This document shows, piece after piece, positions 7,551-15,688 of a DNA stretch of 34,024 bases. The stretch's first letter is position 1, and each line of letters opens with the position of its first letter. Location of the stretch: contig DFGW01000138.1 in NCBI GenBank assembly GCA_002372465.1, positions 1 to 34,024 of the forward strand, in the 5' to 3' direction. The DNA comes from Butyrivibrio sp. UBA3740 (GTDB lineage: Bacteria > Bacillota > Clostridia > Lachnospirales > Lachnospiraceae). The notes beneath the pieces are model-generated. The model saw only the letters and a program-made list of their open reading frames with translations. It was not told the DNA's origin and did no database searches. Both the position numbers and the translations under genes were made by a program.

Positions 7551-9830
7551 TTATCGTTTTTCTTCAAGGAGAGCCTCATACTCAGCAAGTGGCAGCGGCT
7601 TTGAGAAATAGTACCCCTGGAACAATACGCATCCCATCTGGTTCAATTTATCATACTGCCCAACTGTCTCAACACCCTCGGTAAGAGGTGTGATGCCCAG
7701 GTCTTCCGCAAGTCTGATGACATTCTTTACTATAATATTGGCCTTGTTTTCATCATTTGATTTACCCAGGAACTTCATGTCAATCTTTAAGACGTCAACC
7801 GGCATATCTTTTAGCATATTCAATGATGAATAACCGCTTCCAAAGTCGTCCATCTCAACAATAAAGCCAAGTTTGCGGAATTCTTCCAGTACCTTCATCT
7901 TGTCCTCGGTATCCCTCATCATACTGGTCTCAGTAACTTCGATGCGAAGATACTTTGGCTCAATGCCGTATTCCACCACCATGCTCATTATTTCAGAAAG
8001 AACATCTATCGTGTAGAAGTCCTTGGGCGATACATTCACGGAAATGAAGAGCTCGGGATATTTCTTTTCCCAATCCGCAAGGATCTTACATGCAGATCTC
8101 CAAATATGTCTGTCCAGGTCGACAATCATGCCGTTATCTTCAAATAATGGAATGAAATCACCGGGAGACATAAAGCCGTGTATCGGATGTATCCATCTCG
8201 CCAGGGCCTCCGCACCAACGATCTTTCCATTCTTGTCTGCAATCGGCTGCAGGTAAGGTACAATCTGGTTCTGGGCAATAGCGCTCTCAAGCTGCCCTGA
8301 AATCTCCTGGTTCCACAGCATCTTATCCCGGATCTTTTTGTCAAAGAAGGCAACGTGTTTTTTATAGTCGTCCCTGATGGAATCCAGAGCCAAAAATGCC
8401 CTGTCAAACAATACAGAAACGTCCTCATCATCATGCTCAATATCACAGAAACCAATATGTATCACAAGATGCTGCTGTGTATCTCCCAGCGATACCTGGA
8501 AATGCTTAAGGTCATCCTCAACAATATCCTGTATAAACATCCTCTTTGGAAGGCAGGATCCAAAAGTATCACCTGTTATTCTTCCATAAATACAGTTTTC
8601 ATCAGAGTACTTCCTCAGCCAGTCAGCCACCTGTTTAAGGGCTGCGTCACCGAATTCACGCCCAAAAGCGTCATTGAACATCTTAAAGTCGCAGATGTTG
8701 ATAGAGGCCACATAGTAATCACCCAGTGCATGCTGCTTTAACTGGTCGGAAATCTTTTTATAGGTGTACTCCTTGTTGTAAACTCCCGTAAGTGCATCGT
8801 GATTGGCATCAAACATCTCTTTTTCTATGCGATGTTTTTCCGCTGATATATCTCTTACACGGGCATAAGAGCCAATGACCTTACCGTAATTGTCGTAAAA
8901 ACTCCCTCTTGCTACCAGATAAGTCTTTTCATTCTCCCCGGTTCCTTTGATATATTCCACCTCTTTATTCTCAGGAAGTTCGTTTATCTGGCCAAATAGA
9001 TCCGTCAAAGCAGTACTGACCTTTTCAGCATCCTCCTGGCGCATGAGCGTAAGCTCTCTTGCCGGCTCGTTTACCCAGATACATCTTCCCTCCGGGCCAT
9101 ATAAAAGCACTGCAACTTTCGTGTCGGATACTATGTCCGCCAGCATTCTGTCAAGGAGACGAAGCGGTCTGTAATAAATGGAGAAATGGAAGATCAAAAT
9201 ACCTAAAACCGCCAGTCCTATCATGGATCTGTCGATCGGAGTCTTGGAGAAGATATAGAAAGTTTCCCATATTGTAACCAGGATCAGACTTACTAGGATA
9301 ACAATATAGCGCTCCTTGTAAAGCCTTGGCACCTTTATGCTCCTTACAAGGAAGACCATCATTACACACAATATAGCTCCATAGCAGATAATTCGATGGA
9401 TATTCTGCCCCCACAGTGGAGTCATTATATAGTAAGGCTTCCCGTAGGACGTTATTTCATTAATCCGGAATGCATGGCCAAAGAACATATTAAGAAGAAG
9501 CTGAATCATATCCGCTGCAATAAGAATACTGATCCAGGAACGAAGAATGTCCTTACCATTTTTAGTGCGGCAATATTCGTTGGTGAACCTGACAAGGTTT
9601 AAAACCACCAGATCCATACCAATATAGTAAATATAACAGCCAATAAGGGCTTCATGAGCAGATACAGCTCCAACAATGATCATGTTTCCCAGAACCGGCG
9701 GGATGTGGGACAGGCACAAAAGACATACAACCCTGCCTATGGACTTTTGGGAGCGCCACGAAACAAAGCCACATACCAGTAATGTGGCGATCAGGAGGGC
9801 AAATATGATAATAAATGCCGTTCTAACCAT
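7551..9830 (-). CDS. 7TM-PAS-GGDEF(degenerate)-EAL c-di-GMP phosphodiesterase
   Basis: Membrane c-di-GMP signalling protein of 759 residues. I use the ATG at 9830, which has GGAGG at an 8-base spacing; a GTG at 9836 is only 2 bases from that site. Residues (numbered from the GTG) about 5-220 form seven membrane segments resembling histidine-kinase-type 7TM sensors, residues about 235-335 a PAS domain, and 345-500 a GGDEF domain whose motif is TGDTF (421-425), so cyclase activity is unlikely. The EAL domain (about 515-755) has the key motifs: EALARW (543-548), NVSP, EVTE, MDDFGSGYSS, LKID, EGVE (720-723) and the terminal QGYYFSKP. I infer an active phosphodiesterase with a regulatory, possibly GTP-binding, GGDEF domain. 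Confidence 0.92.
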   Translation of the reverse strand: MVRTAFIIIFALLIATLLVCGFVSWRSQKSIGRVVCLLCLSHIPPVLGNMIIVGAVSAHEALIGCYIYYIGMDLVVLNLVRFTNEYCRTKNGKDILRSWISILIAADMIQLLLNMFFGHAFRINEITSYGKPYYIMTPLWGQNIHRIICYGAILCVMMVFLVRSIKVPRLYKERYIVILVSLILVTIWETFYIFSKTPIDRSMIGLAVLGILIFHFSIYYRPLRLLDRMLADIVSDTKVAVLLYGPEGRCIWVNEPARELTLMRQEDAEKVSTALTDLFGQINELPENKEVEYIKGTGENEKTYLVARGSFYDNYGKVIGSYARVRDISAEKHRIEKEMFDANHDALTGVYNKEYTYKKISDQLKQHALGDYYVASINICDFKMFNDAFGREFGDAALKQVADWLRKYSDENCIYGRITGDTFGSCLPKRMFIQDIVEDDLKHFQVSLGDTQQHLVIHIGFCDIEHDDEDVSVLFDRAFLALDSIRDDYKKHVAFFDKKIRDKMLWNQEISGQLESAIAQNQIVPYLQPIADKNGKIVGAEALARWIHPIHGFMSPGDFIPLFEDNGMIVDLDRHIWRSACKILADWEKKYPELFISVNVSPKDFYTIDVLSEIMSMVVEYGIEPKYLRIEVTETSMMRDTEDKMKVLEEFRKLGFIVEMDDFGSGYSSLNMLKDMPVDVLKIDMKFLGKSNDENKANIIVKNVIRLAEDLGITPLTEGVETVGQYDKLNQMGCVLFQGYYFSKPLPLAEYEALLEEKR

Positions 9831-9883
9831 TCGCACAACCTCCGCATGATAAAAAAGCGCATACTACATCACTTAAATTTTAC

Positions 9884-9913
9884 ACTATATTGTGGGATAA
9901 TATGACTATATTG
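9884..9913. repeat. Direct repeat ACTATATTG x2, 21 bp apart
   Basis: ACTATATTG at 9884-9892 and again at 9905-9913, start to start 21 bp or about two helical turns, in the promoter region of the EAL gene. This spacing is typical of a dimeric regulator on one DNA face; no regulator is assigned. Confidence 0.4.
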
Positions 9914-9962
9914 CGTAAATTTATTCTTACTTTATCTTTTGTTTATAATTATCCTTCTTTCT

Positions 9963-11126
9963 TTATGAATTCGCGTGATTGCTGCTTAATACTCCTCCAA
10001 GTTCAAGAACTGATTCAGCTTCAGCAGCTTTCTCCTTAATCTCTTTTACGTATTCAATCTCATAATTCAGCTTCTTGGCCAGAAACATCAGCCCTGCCAT
10101 TTTTAGGACATCTTGTTCCTCATAGGCCGTCTTCGCTCTTACTTCGAGCTCATTCTTCAGTGTTTTATGCGGAAATTTCATAAGTTCATCCACAGCCATC
10201 ATAAAATATGGCTCATCTACGTCATTCAGACAGTCAAAGAGAAAGCCAATCCCATCCCTGTTTTGAGGGTACTTAAGCTTACTAAGGAGATTAATGCCGT
10301 TACATACAGCATATTCGTTCTTATAATCCTCAAAATTAGTGTACATTCCCAGATTATCGCGCTTATTACGTATTGATTTGAATATGGCTGTTATCTCTTT
10401 ATTAGAAAGCACATCCTCAAAAATATCATGCTTCCGGTTCTCTCCTCCGGAGCTTCTTGCCATCCAATCTTCCCACCGATAGCGCAGCTTGCCAAAGTCC
10501 ATCTTATATAGCTCTTCAGGTCTGGAGCAGATCATATTTTCAAAAGCATACTTTGTCCCATCCGGGATGCTCTCATAATTGTGCCCTCTGTCCTCAAAAA
10601 AGGCTTTGATGCCCTCCTTATATGATGAAAGAAGCGCCCTACGTGGAAGTTTTATGGCACTTCCATCAATGGCATAGAGCACGTTTTTCTTCTCGTTATA
10701 GCCGCAGATAAGGTCCACAGGATAATACTTGCCAAGGATCCGCATCCACTTCTGGCTCTCGCCCATCATAACAAAGGGAATCTGGTTGCCCTCAGAAGTG
10801 ACATAGGGGCGATAGGTCTCAAATCTCGCTTCATCCCAGCACTGTGGCATAATTCTTCCGAAATGTGGAACGCGCCAGAAAACTCTCCACTGCTTTATCG
10901 GAGGCAGCTTCTTTTTGTACAGGGATCTCATATATTCAGCTATCAGCCCCGGAGAATATAAAAGGAGCAACAATGACGGAAAAAGAAGTATTATTGCCAG
11001 CACCTCATTTATCTTTTCAGCAATAAAGGGGATGAAAAGACTTATCCCCATAGTCCCGCCAAGGAATGCTCCTATGATCAAAGCTATAGTTAAAAGAACA
11101 AATACAAATTTCTTCATCTCATTCAC
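9963..11126 (-). CDS. Membrane-anchored protein of unknown function, coupled to a cyclase gene
   Basis: About 387 residues from a GTG at 11126; an ATG at 11117 is the other option. Two membrane segments occupy roughly residues 6-35 and 40-62, after which a basic stretch (SLYKKKLPPIKQW) suggests a large cytosolic part. The C-terminal third (about 240-380) is helical and charged, perhaps HEAT-like, but I do not recognise a family. The GTG shares its G with the TAG stop of the upstream GGDEF gene (TAGTG), so translation is probably coupled, which suggests a partner or effector of that cyclase. That function is inference only. Confidence 0.75.
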   Translation of the reverse strand: MNEMKKFVFVLLTIALIIGAFLGGTMGISLFIPFIAEKINEVLAIILLFPSLLLLLYSPGLIAEYMRSLYKKKLPPIKQWRVFWRVPHFGRIMPQCWDEARFETYRPYVTSEGNQIPFVMMGESQKWMRILGKYYPVDLICGYNEKKNVLYAIDGSAIKLPRRALLSSYKEGIKAFFEDRGHNYESIPDGTKYAFENMICSRPEELYKMDFGKLRYRWEDWMARSSGGENRKHDIFEDVLSNKEITAIFKSIRNKRDNLGMYTNFEDYKNEYAVCNGINLLSKLKYPQNRDGIGFLFDCLNDVDEPYFMMAVDELMKFPHKTLKNELEVRAKTAYEEQDVLKMAGLMFLAKKLNYEIEYVKEIKEKAAEAESVLELGGVLSSNHANS

Positions 11127-12511
11127 TACTTAGTAGTCACAGGTCCTCTCATCTTTCTTCGGTCCTCGTGAGTCCGATAAAACGCACGCTTATCAGCATA
11201 CATGGCGTTGTCAGCCCTGTCAAACACATCAGAGTAAGTCTTGTCTACAAGCGGATCAAAGGTCGCAGCGCCTATGGAAAGACCTATCTCTACATTCGGA
11301 TCATGTAAGATTGGAGACTCCATGTTCTTTTGGATCATCGTCTCCTTTAATTTAGCGATCTTTTCAATAGGGGTCGGACCATCTAAAATGGCGACAAATT
11401 CATCCCCGCCCACACGATATACTCTGTCTCCGCCAAAGGCGTCACGTATATAATGCGAAATGGCAACAATAATCTTATCACCCAGATCATGACCATAATC
11501 GTCGTTTATTATCTTAAGCTGATTGATATCAAAAACCACCACAGTAAACACATAATCGGGGTTTTCTTTCATCTTTCCTTCCAGGATCTGCAGATACTCC
11601 ATATAAGAAGTTCTGTTGTTAAGCCCTGTCAGGCCATCAAGATATGCATGGGACCTGATTATCTCAATCTGACTGGCAAGTCTCATCTGCATGACAAGGA
11701 TCTTTTCGCCCAGAAGTTCAATGGCGTCATTCATTCCTGCATCGGCGCCAATGTCCCTATCAGATAAACCCTCCTCACTTCCATTTTCGGCTGACACCTC
11801 GTTGATAAGTGTCTCTATTCCTGATGAGAGGTCATTCATCTTGTGAATAAGCGTCATAAAGAACTTCTTGTACTGGGAAGCAATAAGAACCTCCAACAAT
11901 ATGCTGCAAATAAGCGCTACTGCCATAAAGCTGATCACTATCATTGCCATGTGTCTTAGCTTGTCGTGGTACCAGTCAGCACTGAAATCTACAGCTACAA
12001 TTCCTGCCACATCGCCCTTTGAGTCAAAAACAGGTGAATAGGAGCTGTAAAACTCTCCCCATTTATCCTCGTAGGATTCTTCATCTACGTCGGCCTTGCC
12101 CTTGCTTGCGTTATAAAGGGCATCTGTGTATACGATCGGGGAACCAAATTCACCAGGATCCTCAACGGTAGGGTCTACGCCGAAAACAAATTCCTTCTCA
12201 CTTACCTGGATTATGCAATAAATGTATTCCAGTTCAATGTTATCCTGAAAGTAGGTGAGAGTCTTCATTACGTTATCATATTCAGGAGACCCAAGATCAT
12301 CGGCAGTTATTTTTGCCAGTTCGTCTCCGTTAAGCATCGCTGCAGCAGTATTCGAAATATCCATCATACGTTCATTGATCTGTGTGCGTATCGCTTTCGA
12401 GGATTCAAATAAAAGAATATAACCAAAAAAGACATTGAATATGACCAATCCAATGCAGATAAACAAAGTATATTTAGTTACCTTGTTAAGTTTTTTCACA
12501 CTTAAAACCAA
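11126..12511 (-). CDS. Cache-like sensor diguanylate cyclase (GGDEF)
   Basis: 461 residues if started at the TTG at 12511; a GTG at 12499 gives 457, and neither has a convincing ribosome binding site. One membrane segment at about 14-36, an extracytoplasmic region of about 150 residues with a Cache-like pattern (YIYCIIQVSEKEFVFGVDP, SPVFDSKGDVAGIVAVDFS), a second membrane segment at about 187-209, a linker with coiled-coil character, and a GGDEF domain from DGLTGLNNR. The active motif is intact (RVGGDEFVA, 368-372); no RxxD inhibitory site lies at the usual position. It should sense a small extracellular ligand and make c-di-GMP. Ends with TAG, overlapping the next gene by one base. Confidence 0.92.
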   Translation of the reverse strand: MVLSVKKLNKVTKYTLFICIGLVIFNVFFGYILLFESSKAIRTQINERMMDISNTAAAMLNGDELAKITADDLGSPEYDNVMKTLTYFQDNIELEYIYCIIQVSEKEFVFGVDPTVEDPGEFGSPIVYTDALYNASKGKADVDEESYEDKWGEFYSSYSPVFDSKGDVAGIVAVDFSADWYHDKLRHMAMIVISFMAVALICSILLEVLIASQYKKFFMTLIHKMNDLSSGIETLINEVSAENGSEEGLSDRDIGADAGMNDAIELLGEKILVMQMRLASQIEIIRSHAYLDGLTGLNNRTSYMEYLQILEGKMKENPDYVFTVVVFDINQLKIINDDYGHDLGDKIIVAISHYIRDAFGGDRVYRVGGDEFVAILDGPTPIEKIAKLKETMIQKNMESPILHDPNVEIGLSIGAATFDPLVDKTYSDVFDRADNAMYADKRAFYRTHEDRRKMRGPVTTK

Positions 12512-12617
12512 TACTTTCTAGCCGAATTACATTACCAAAAAGTATTATACCACCAGCAGCCCGGTAGTGGCGTGTTTAATTTCCTTGAGAAATCCGGAGA
12601 CATTTCATCGTATGAAA

Positions 12618-12653
12618 TAAAAGAACTCCCGGCCTCATCTATGGCACGGGAGT
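12618..12653 (-). terminator. Terminator after the small hypothetical gene
   Basis: ACTCCCGGCC (12625-12634) pairs with GGC-A-CGGGAGT (12643-12653) with one bulged A. On the minus strand it is followed by TCTTTTATTT, so it terminates the gene at 12697-13005. The flanking ATTTCA and TGAAAT segments can extend the stem. Confidence 0.75.
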
Positions 12654-12696
12654 GAAATGTAACGCCTTCTGGCAAGTATTTCAATAAATATTTTGA

Positions 12697-13005
12697 TCAC
12701 AGCCCTTTATCTTCCTTCATTGTCTGCTGTCCGCTGGCCCTTATCATCTTTATGCCTTCCAGAGCAATCTGATAGATCATTGCCATCTCCCTGGACGCAG
12801 GATCAGTGTAACTGCACTTTGACTTAAGCGCCTTAAAATGCTGCTCTGCCTTCTCAATAACAGGCTTGGTGATCATGATACCGTCACAATAAAGTGTACC
12901 TGTCTCCGGGTCATATCTTGAGTCTTCGTATTTAGTCTTTGCAAAGTCTCCGGCTCCCATTGACGCTGCAAGCTGGTTGATCAGATCACTTCTATTATCT
13001 GCCAT
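12697..13005 (-). CDS. Small hypothetical protein, 102 aa
   Basis: The start is taken at the ATG at 13005, which has GGAGG at a 6-base spacing; a longer frame from 13050 has no ribosome binding site. Soluble, charged, with no signal peptide or membrane segment. It opens with a helix (SDLINQLAASMG), has a short beta-like middle (DPETGTLYCDGIMITKPVIEKA) and ends in helices. I do not recognise a family. It is followed by its own terminator and lies downstream of the ferredoxin-like ORF by 71 bp, so it may be the last gene of the larE transcript. Confidence 0.65.
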   Translation of the reverse strand: MADNRSDLINQLAASMGAGDFAKTKYEDSRYDPETGTLYCDGIMITKPVIEKAEQHFKALKSKCSYTDPASREMAMIYQIALEGIKMIRASGQQTMKEDKGL

Positions 13006-13075
13006 ATAACACCTCCGCTGAACCTGTTTCTTATTACTATTATAATTCAAAAAAGCGGACTAACGTACAGATATT

Positions 13076-13369
13076 TTATACATTTTCATAAAGTTCCTTG
13101 AAATCCTTAAGAAACTTCCTTATTTTTATGTGCTGATGGCAGATTCCCTCACATCGTCCACATTCAAGACAGTCCAAGGCCCTCCCGTGGTTCATTGAAA
13201 AGCGTTCGTAGTACATCTTGGAGGTTTTCCCTGTAACTGCGTGAAGATTCAAAAGCCCGAAATAGTCAGGAATATTGATGTTCTTCGGACATTCCTCCAG
13301 ACAATATCTGCATCCTGTGCAGGGAACTTTGATGGAACTTTTAAGTATCCCACTGATCTTATCCGTCAG
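13076..13369 (-). CDS. Two-[4Fe-4S] ferredoxin-like ORF without an ATG, right after larE
   Basis: An open frame I found by reading the minus strand between larE and the small hypothetical gene. From a CTG at 13369 it encodes 97 residues with two complete cluster motifs: CTGCRYCLEECP (residues 17-28) and CLECGRCEGICH (67-78). The context (IPDYFGLLNLH, then RKFLKDFKELYE at the end) resembles the C-terminal iron-sulfur domain of aldo/keto-reductase-like oxidoreductases, but the reductase domain is absent: larE lies directly upstream. No ATG, GTG or TTG precedes the first cluster; the only start-like codon near a Shine-Dalgarno (AGGAGA, 13373-13378, overlapping the larE TAG) is this CTG at short spacing. 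The frame stays open back into larE until a TGA. It is either a non-ATG gene, a +1-frameshift extension of LarE, or a remnant. The eight cysteines are all intact. Confidence 0.55.
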   Translation of the reverse strand: MTDKISGILKSSIKVPCTGCRYCLEECPKNINIPDYFGLLNLHAVTGKTSKMYYERFSMNHGRALDCLECGRCEGICHQHIKIRKFLKDFKELYENV

Positions 13370-13376
13370 CTTTCTC

Positions 13377-14234
13377 CTATTCTTCTGACTTTTTCAGGTT
13401 TAAGGTTTCATTAAGGCTGCCGGTTCTGTATCCCATAAGATCCAGAGCTGTGTAGGCAAATCCGAATTCCTTAAAGGAAGAATATGTCTTTTTCCTGAAA
13501 TCCGGATCCAGCATCTTTTCAAAGTCCTCAGGCAAAAGCTCAATCCTGGCTATCTTTCCAGCATCGTGTACTCTTACTCTGAACTGCTTAAAGCCCTGCT
13601 CAAGTAGGAAATCCTCAGCTTTTTCTACCATTGAAAGCTTTTGCCTGTCTATGGCGTTTCCATATGGTATCCTGCTGGCAAGGCAGGCAAATGAGGGCTT
13701 CTCCCAGGTGGGAAGGCCAAAGAACCTTGACAGCTCCCTGATTTCACCCTTGGTAAGACCAGCTTCCTTTAAGGGGCTCTTTATCTCAAGCTCCAAAAGA
13801 GCCTTCATTCCCGGCCTGTAATCCCCTGTATCGTCCACATTGGAGCCTTCTACAACAAAGTTTTTCCCTGCATCCTTTGCCACCTTAAGCATGGTGGTGA
13901 AAATGAAGCGCTTACAGTGGTAGCACCTGTCCGAAGGGTTTTCAGTAAAGTGCGGGATGTCCTCAATATCGATCCGGGCAAAGATATGCTCAACATTCAG
14001 ATCCTTGCAAAAGCTCACTGCCTCTTTTACTTCTCTTTCTGGGATAAAGGCAGCAACAGCAGTTGCAGCCATGGCGTTTTCCAAAAGGGCATCCTTTGCA
14101 GCGTACAATAAAAGCGCCGAGTCCACACCTCCCGAAAAAGCCACAACTACGCTCCCAAGAAATGAAAGACAGCTCTTCAGATCCTCATATTTTTTTCTAA
14201 GATTTGGTGAAAGATCCTGTAAATTCAAATTCAT
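13377..14234 (-). CDS. larE: LarE-type ATP-dependent sulfur transferase
   Basis: 285 residues, adenylating PP-loop enzyme that adds sulfur during synthesis of the nickel-pincer cofactor of lactate racemase and relatives. The ATP-binding SGGVDS is at residues 34-39. The family signature PSFACLASRIPYG holds Cys184, the position of the sacrificial cysteine of the family. There is also a CxxC pair (Cys104, Cys107 in DRCYHCK); LarE proteins with three such cysteines are known to bind a [4Fe-4S] cluster, so this one may be of that catalytic type. No larB, larC or larA is visible in the window. Its TAG stop overlaps the AGGAGA preceding a ferredoxin-like ORF. Confidence 0.93.
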   Translation of the reverse strand: MNLNLQDLSPNLRKKYEDLKSCLSFLGSVVVAFSGGVDSALLLYAAKDALLENAMAATAVAAFIPEREVKEAVSFCKDLNVEHIFARIDIEDIPHFTENPSDRCYHCKRFIFTTMLKVAKDAGKNFVVEGSNVDDTGDYRPGMKALLELEIKSPLKEAGLTKGEIRELSRFFGLPTWEKPSFACLASRIPYGNAIDRQKLSMVEKAEDFLLEQGFKQFRVRVHDAGKIARIELLPEDFEKMLDPDFRKKTYSSFKEFGFAYTALDLMGYRTGSLNETLNLKKSEE

Positions 14235-14439
14235 AAGTTATTCCTGCTCTTTTCTGCTTATTATAACATTTATTCCCTCTCAGATTCTGATATGAGATTT
14301 ATCATTTTTTGTTGTGGTTGCAAGACCTGTAAGGGGCAGCATTTTTTGAACTGTTTTAGGTAAATAATGATAAGAAATCCCTCCTCTTTAGATGTAATAT
14401 GTAATTTGAGAACGTTTTTGAGTATTACAGGAGGGCAAA

Positions 14440-15081
14440 ATGAAAATTTACAAAGTTACAGATCCGGAATTTACCAATTACGGAAGAATCATTGAGGGTT
14501 ACGAAGAAGAGAAAAAGCAGATCGAGGATGCACTCAGGGATAAGACCCCAGTTCCTGAAGGAACTGACTATGTTGCTGAGGAGAAGGCTCTTCAGGAGCT
14601 TCCTGCAGCTGACAGGATCACCAACTCACTCTTTGGTGGTTCACCAATGCAGTTTGGATGGTGCAATGGACACAACACCAAGCTCAACTGCCTTGAATAT
14701 CACCGCTCCAGCGAGATCAACCTTGGCGCAACAGACTTTATCCTTCTTCTTGCCAAGAGAGAGGAGATCGTAGATCACAAGATTGATTCCTCTAAAGTTA
14801 AGGCATTTCTTGTTCCAAAGGGCGTTATGGTTGAAGTTTATGCCACAGCTCTTCACTATGCTCCATGCCAGGCTCACAAAGACTCCGGTTTCCAGGTTCT
14901 TGTTGGTCTTCCAAAGGGCACAAACGTTGGTAAGCCCGACTTCACACCTGCAAATGCAGAGGATAAGCTTATCACAGCTACCAATAAGTGGCTCCTTGCA
15001 CACGCAGAGTCTTCAGAGGCCAAGGACGGTGCATGGGTTGGCATCACAGGCGAGAACATCGATATCGCCGCAGATATCTGA
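14440..15081 (+). CDS. Probable DUF4867-family protein
   Basis: 213 residues, soluble, no signal peptide. The core (NCLEYHRSSEINLGATDFIL, then LVPKGVMVEVYATALHYAPC) has the His/Glu pattern and strand spacing of a cupin-like or ureidoglycolate-lyase-like barrel and matches my memory of DUF4867, a family common in Lachnospiraceae. The biochemical role is not known to me; a sugar-related role would be a guess. The ribosome binding site is strong (GGAGGG, 4 bases before ATG) and the codons are unusually biased (CTT, GAG, AAG, ACA), suggesting high expression. TTGAAC (14346-14351) with GATAAG (14369-14374) is a weak promoter candidate. Confidence 0.72.
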   Translation: MKIYKVTDPEFTNYGRIIEGYEEEKKQIEDALRDKTPVPEGTDYVAEEKALQELPAADRITNSLFGGSPMQFGWCNGHNTKLNCLEYHRSSEINLGATDFILLLAKREEIVDHKIDSSKVKAFLVPKGVMVEVYATALHYAPCQAHKDSGFQVLVGLPKGTNVGKPDFTPANAEDKLITATNKWLLAHAESSEAKDGAWVGITGENIDIAADI

Positions 15082-15157
15082 ATGATAAACCAACATTTTC
15101 ATAACTCCCCGAATTTGTGGTAAACTTTTATATAAAGAAATATTGAGGGAGAAATGA

Positions 15158-15595
15158 ATGGGTTTATTTTTTAATGCCGAAAAGTACATTGTGAGGGTCG
15201 AAAGCCCCAGAGTGGACAGATCCAGACCTCGAAAGGCTCAGGTTCTTTTGTATCTTGATAAATACTTTGACAGTTACAATCACGAATACTTAGAAAGCGT
15301 CTATACTGCGTGCAGAGACTACCTGGAAGAGATGCTTGACGATCAGGAAGACGAAACTGCCAGTCACGTCACAAGCCCCGAGATCCAGGCTGTCACAACC
15401 ATAATAAAGGGTCTCCAGGACTATATAGGTCAGGGTAAGCACCAGGAAATGCGCTACGAAAAGCTCCTTGCAGCCAAACAGGCCTTTACCTTCTACTGCG
15501 CTATGATCTCAAAGGTCCTTGAATACGATATCATCGACAAGAAGCAGGCCAAAAGGCGTATTACCAAGCTATACAAGGAATGTGGACTGGACTGA
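15158..15595 (+). CDS. Hypothetical protein, 145 aa
   Basis: Soluble, mostly helical and highly charged; starts with a short strand (LFFNAEKYIVRVE) and continues as helices, ending with a Lys/Arg-rich tail (DKKQAKRRITKLYKECGLD). No known motif recognised. GAGGGAG precedes the ATG at 15158. It follows the DUF4867-like gene by 76 bp and shares its downstream terminator, so the two may be one transcript. Confidence 0.68.
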   Translation: MGLFFNAEKYIVRVESPRVDRSRPRKAQVLLYLDKYFDSYNHEYLESVYTACRDYLEEMLDDQEDETASHVTSPEIQAVTTIIKGLQDYIGQGKHQEMRYEKLLAAKQAFTFYCAMISKVLEYDIIDKKQAKRRITKLYKECGLD

Positions 15596-15623
15596 TCCTA
15601 AACTATATTTTTCTGTAACAAGT

Positions 15624-15663
15624 AAAGAGAACCGAAGCTCGATAAACTCCGGTTCTCTTTTTT
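15624..15663. terminator. Rho-independent terminator between convergent genes
   Basis: AAAGAGAACCG (15624-15634) pairs with CGGTTCTCTTT (15650-15660), followed by a T-run. It serves the hypothetical gene on the plus strand and, with AAAGAG at the other side, probably the convergent metY too. Confidence 0.88.
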
Positions 15664-15688
15664 ATGCAAAAGAGGCTTTTTCTTTTTA

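Noticed and set aside
13377..13410. Programmed -1 frameshift from LarE into the ferredoxin frame at AAAAAG
   Set aside because: A -1 shift runs into TGA after a few codons; the ferredoxin frame is +1 relative to larE, so a standard -1 slippery site would not work.
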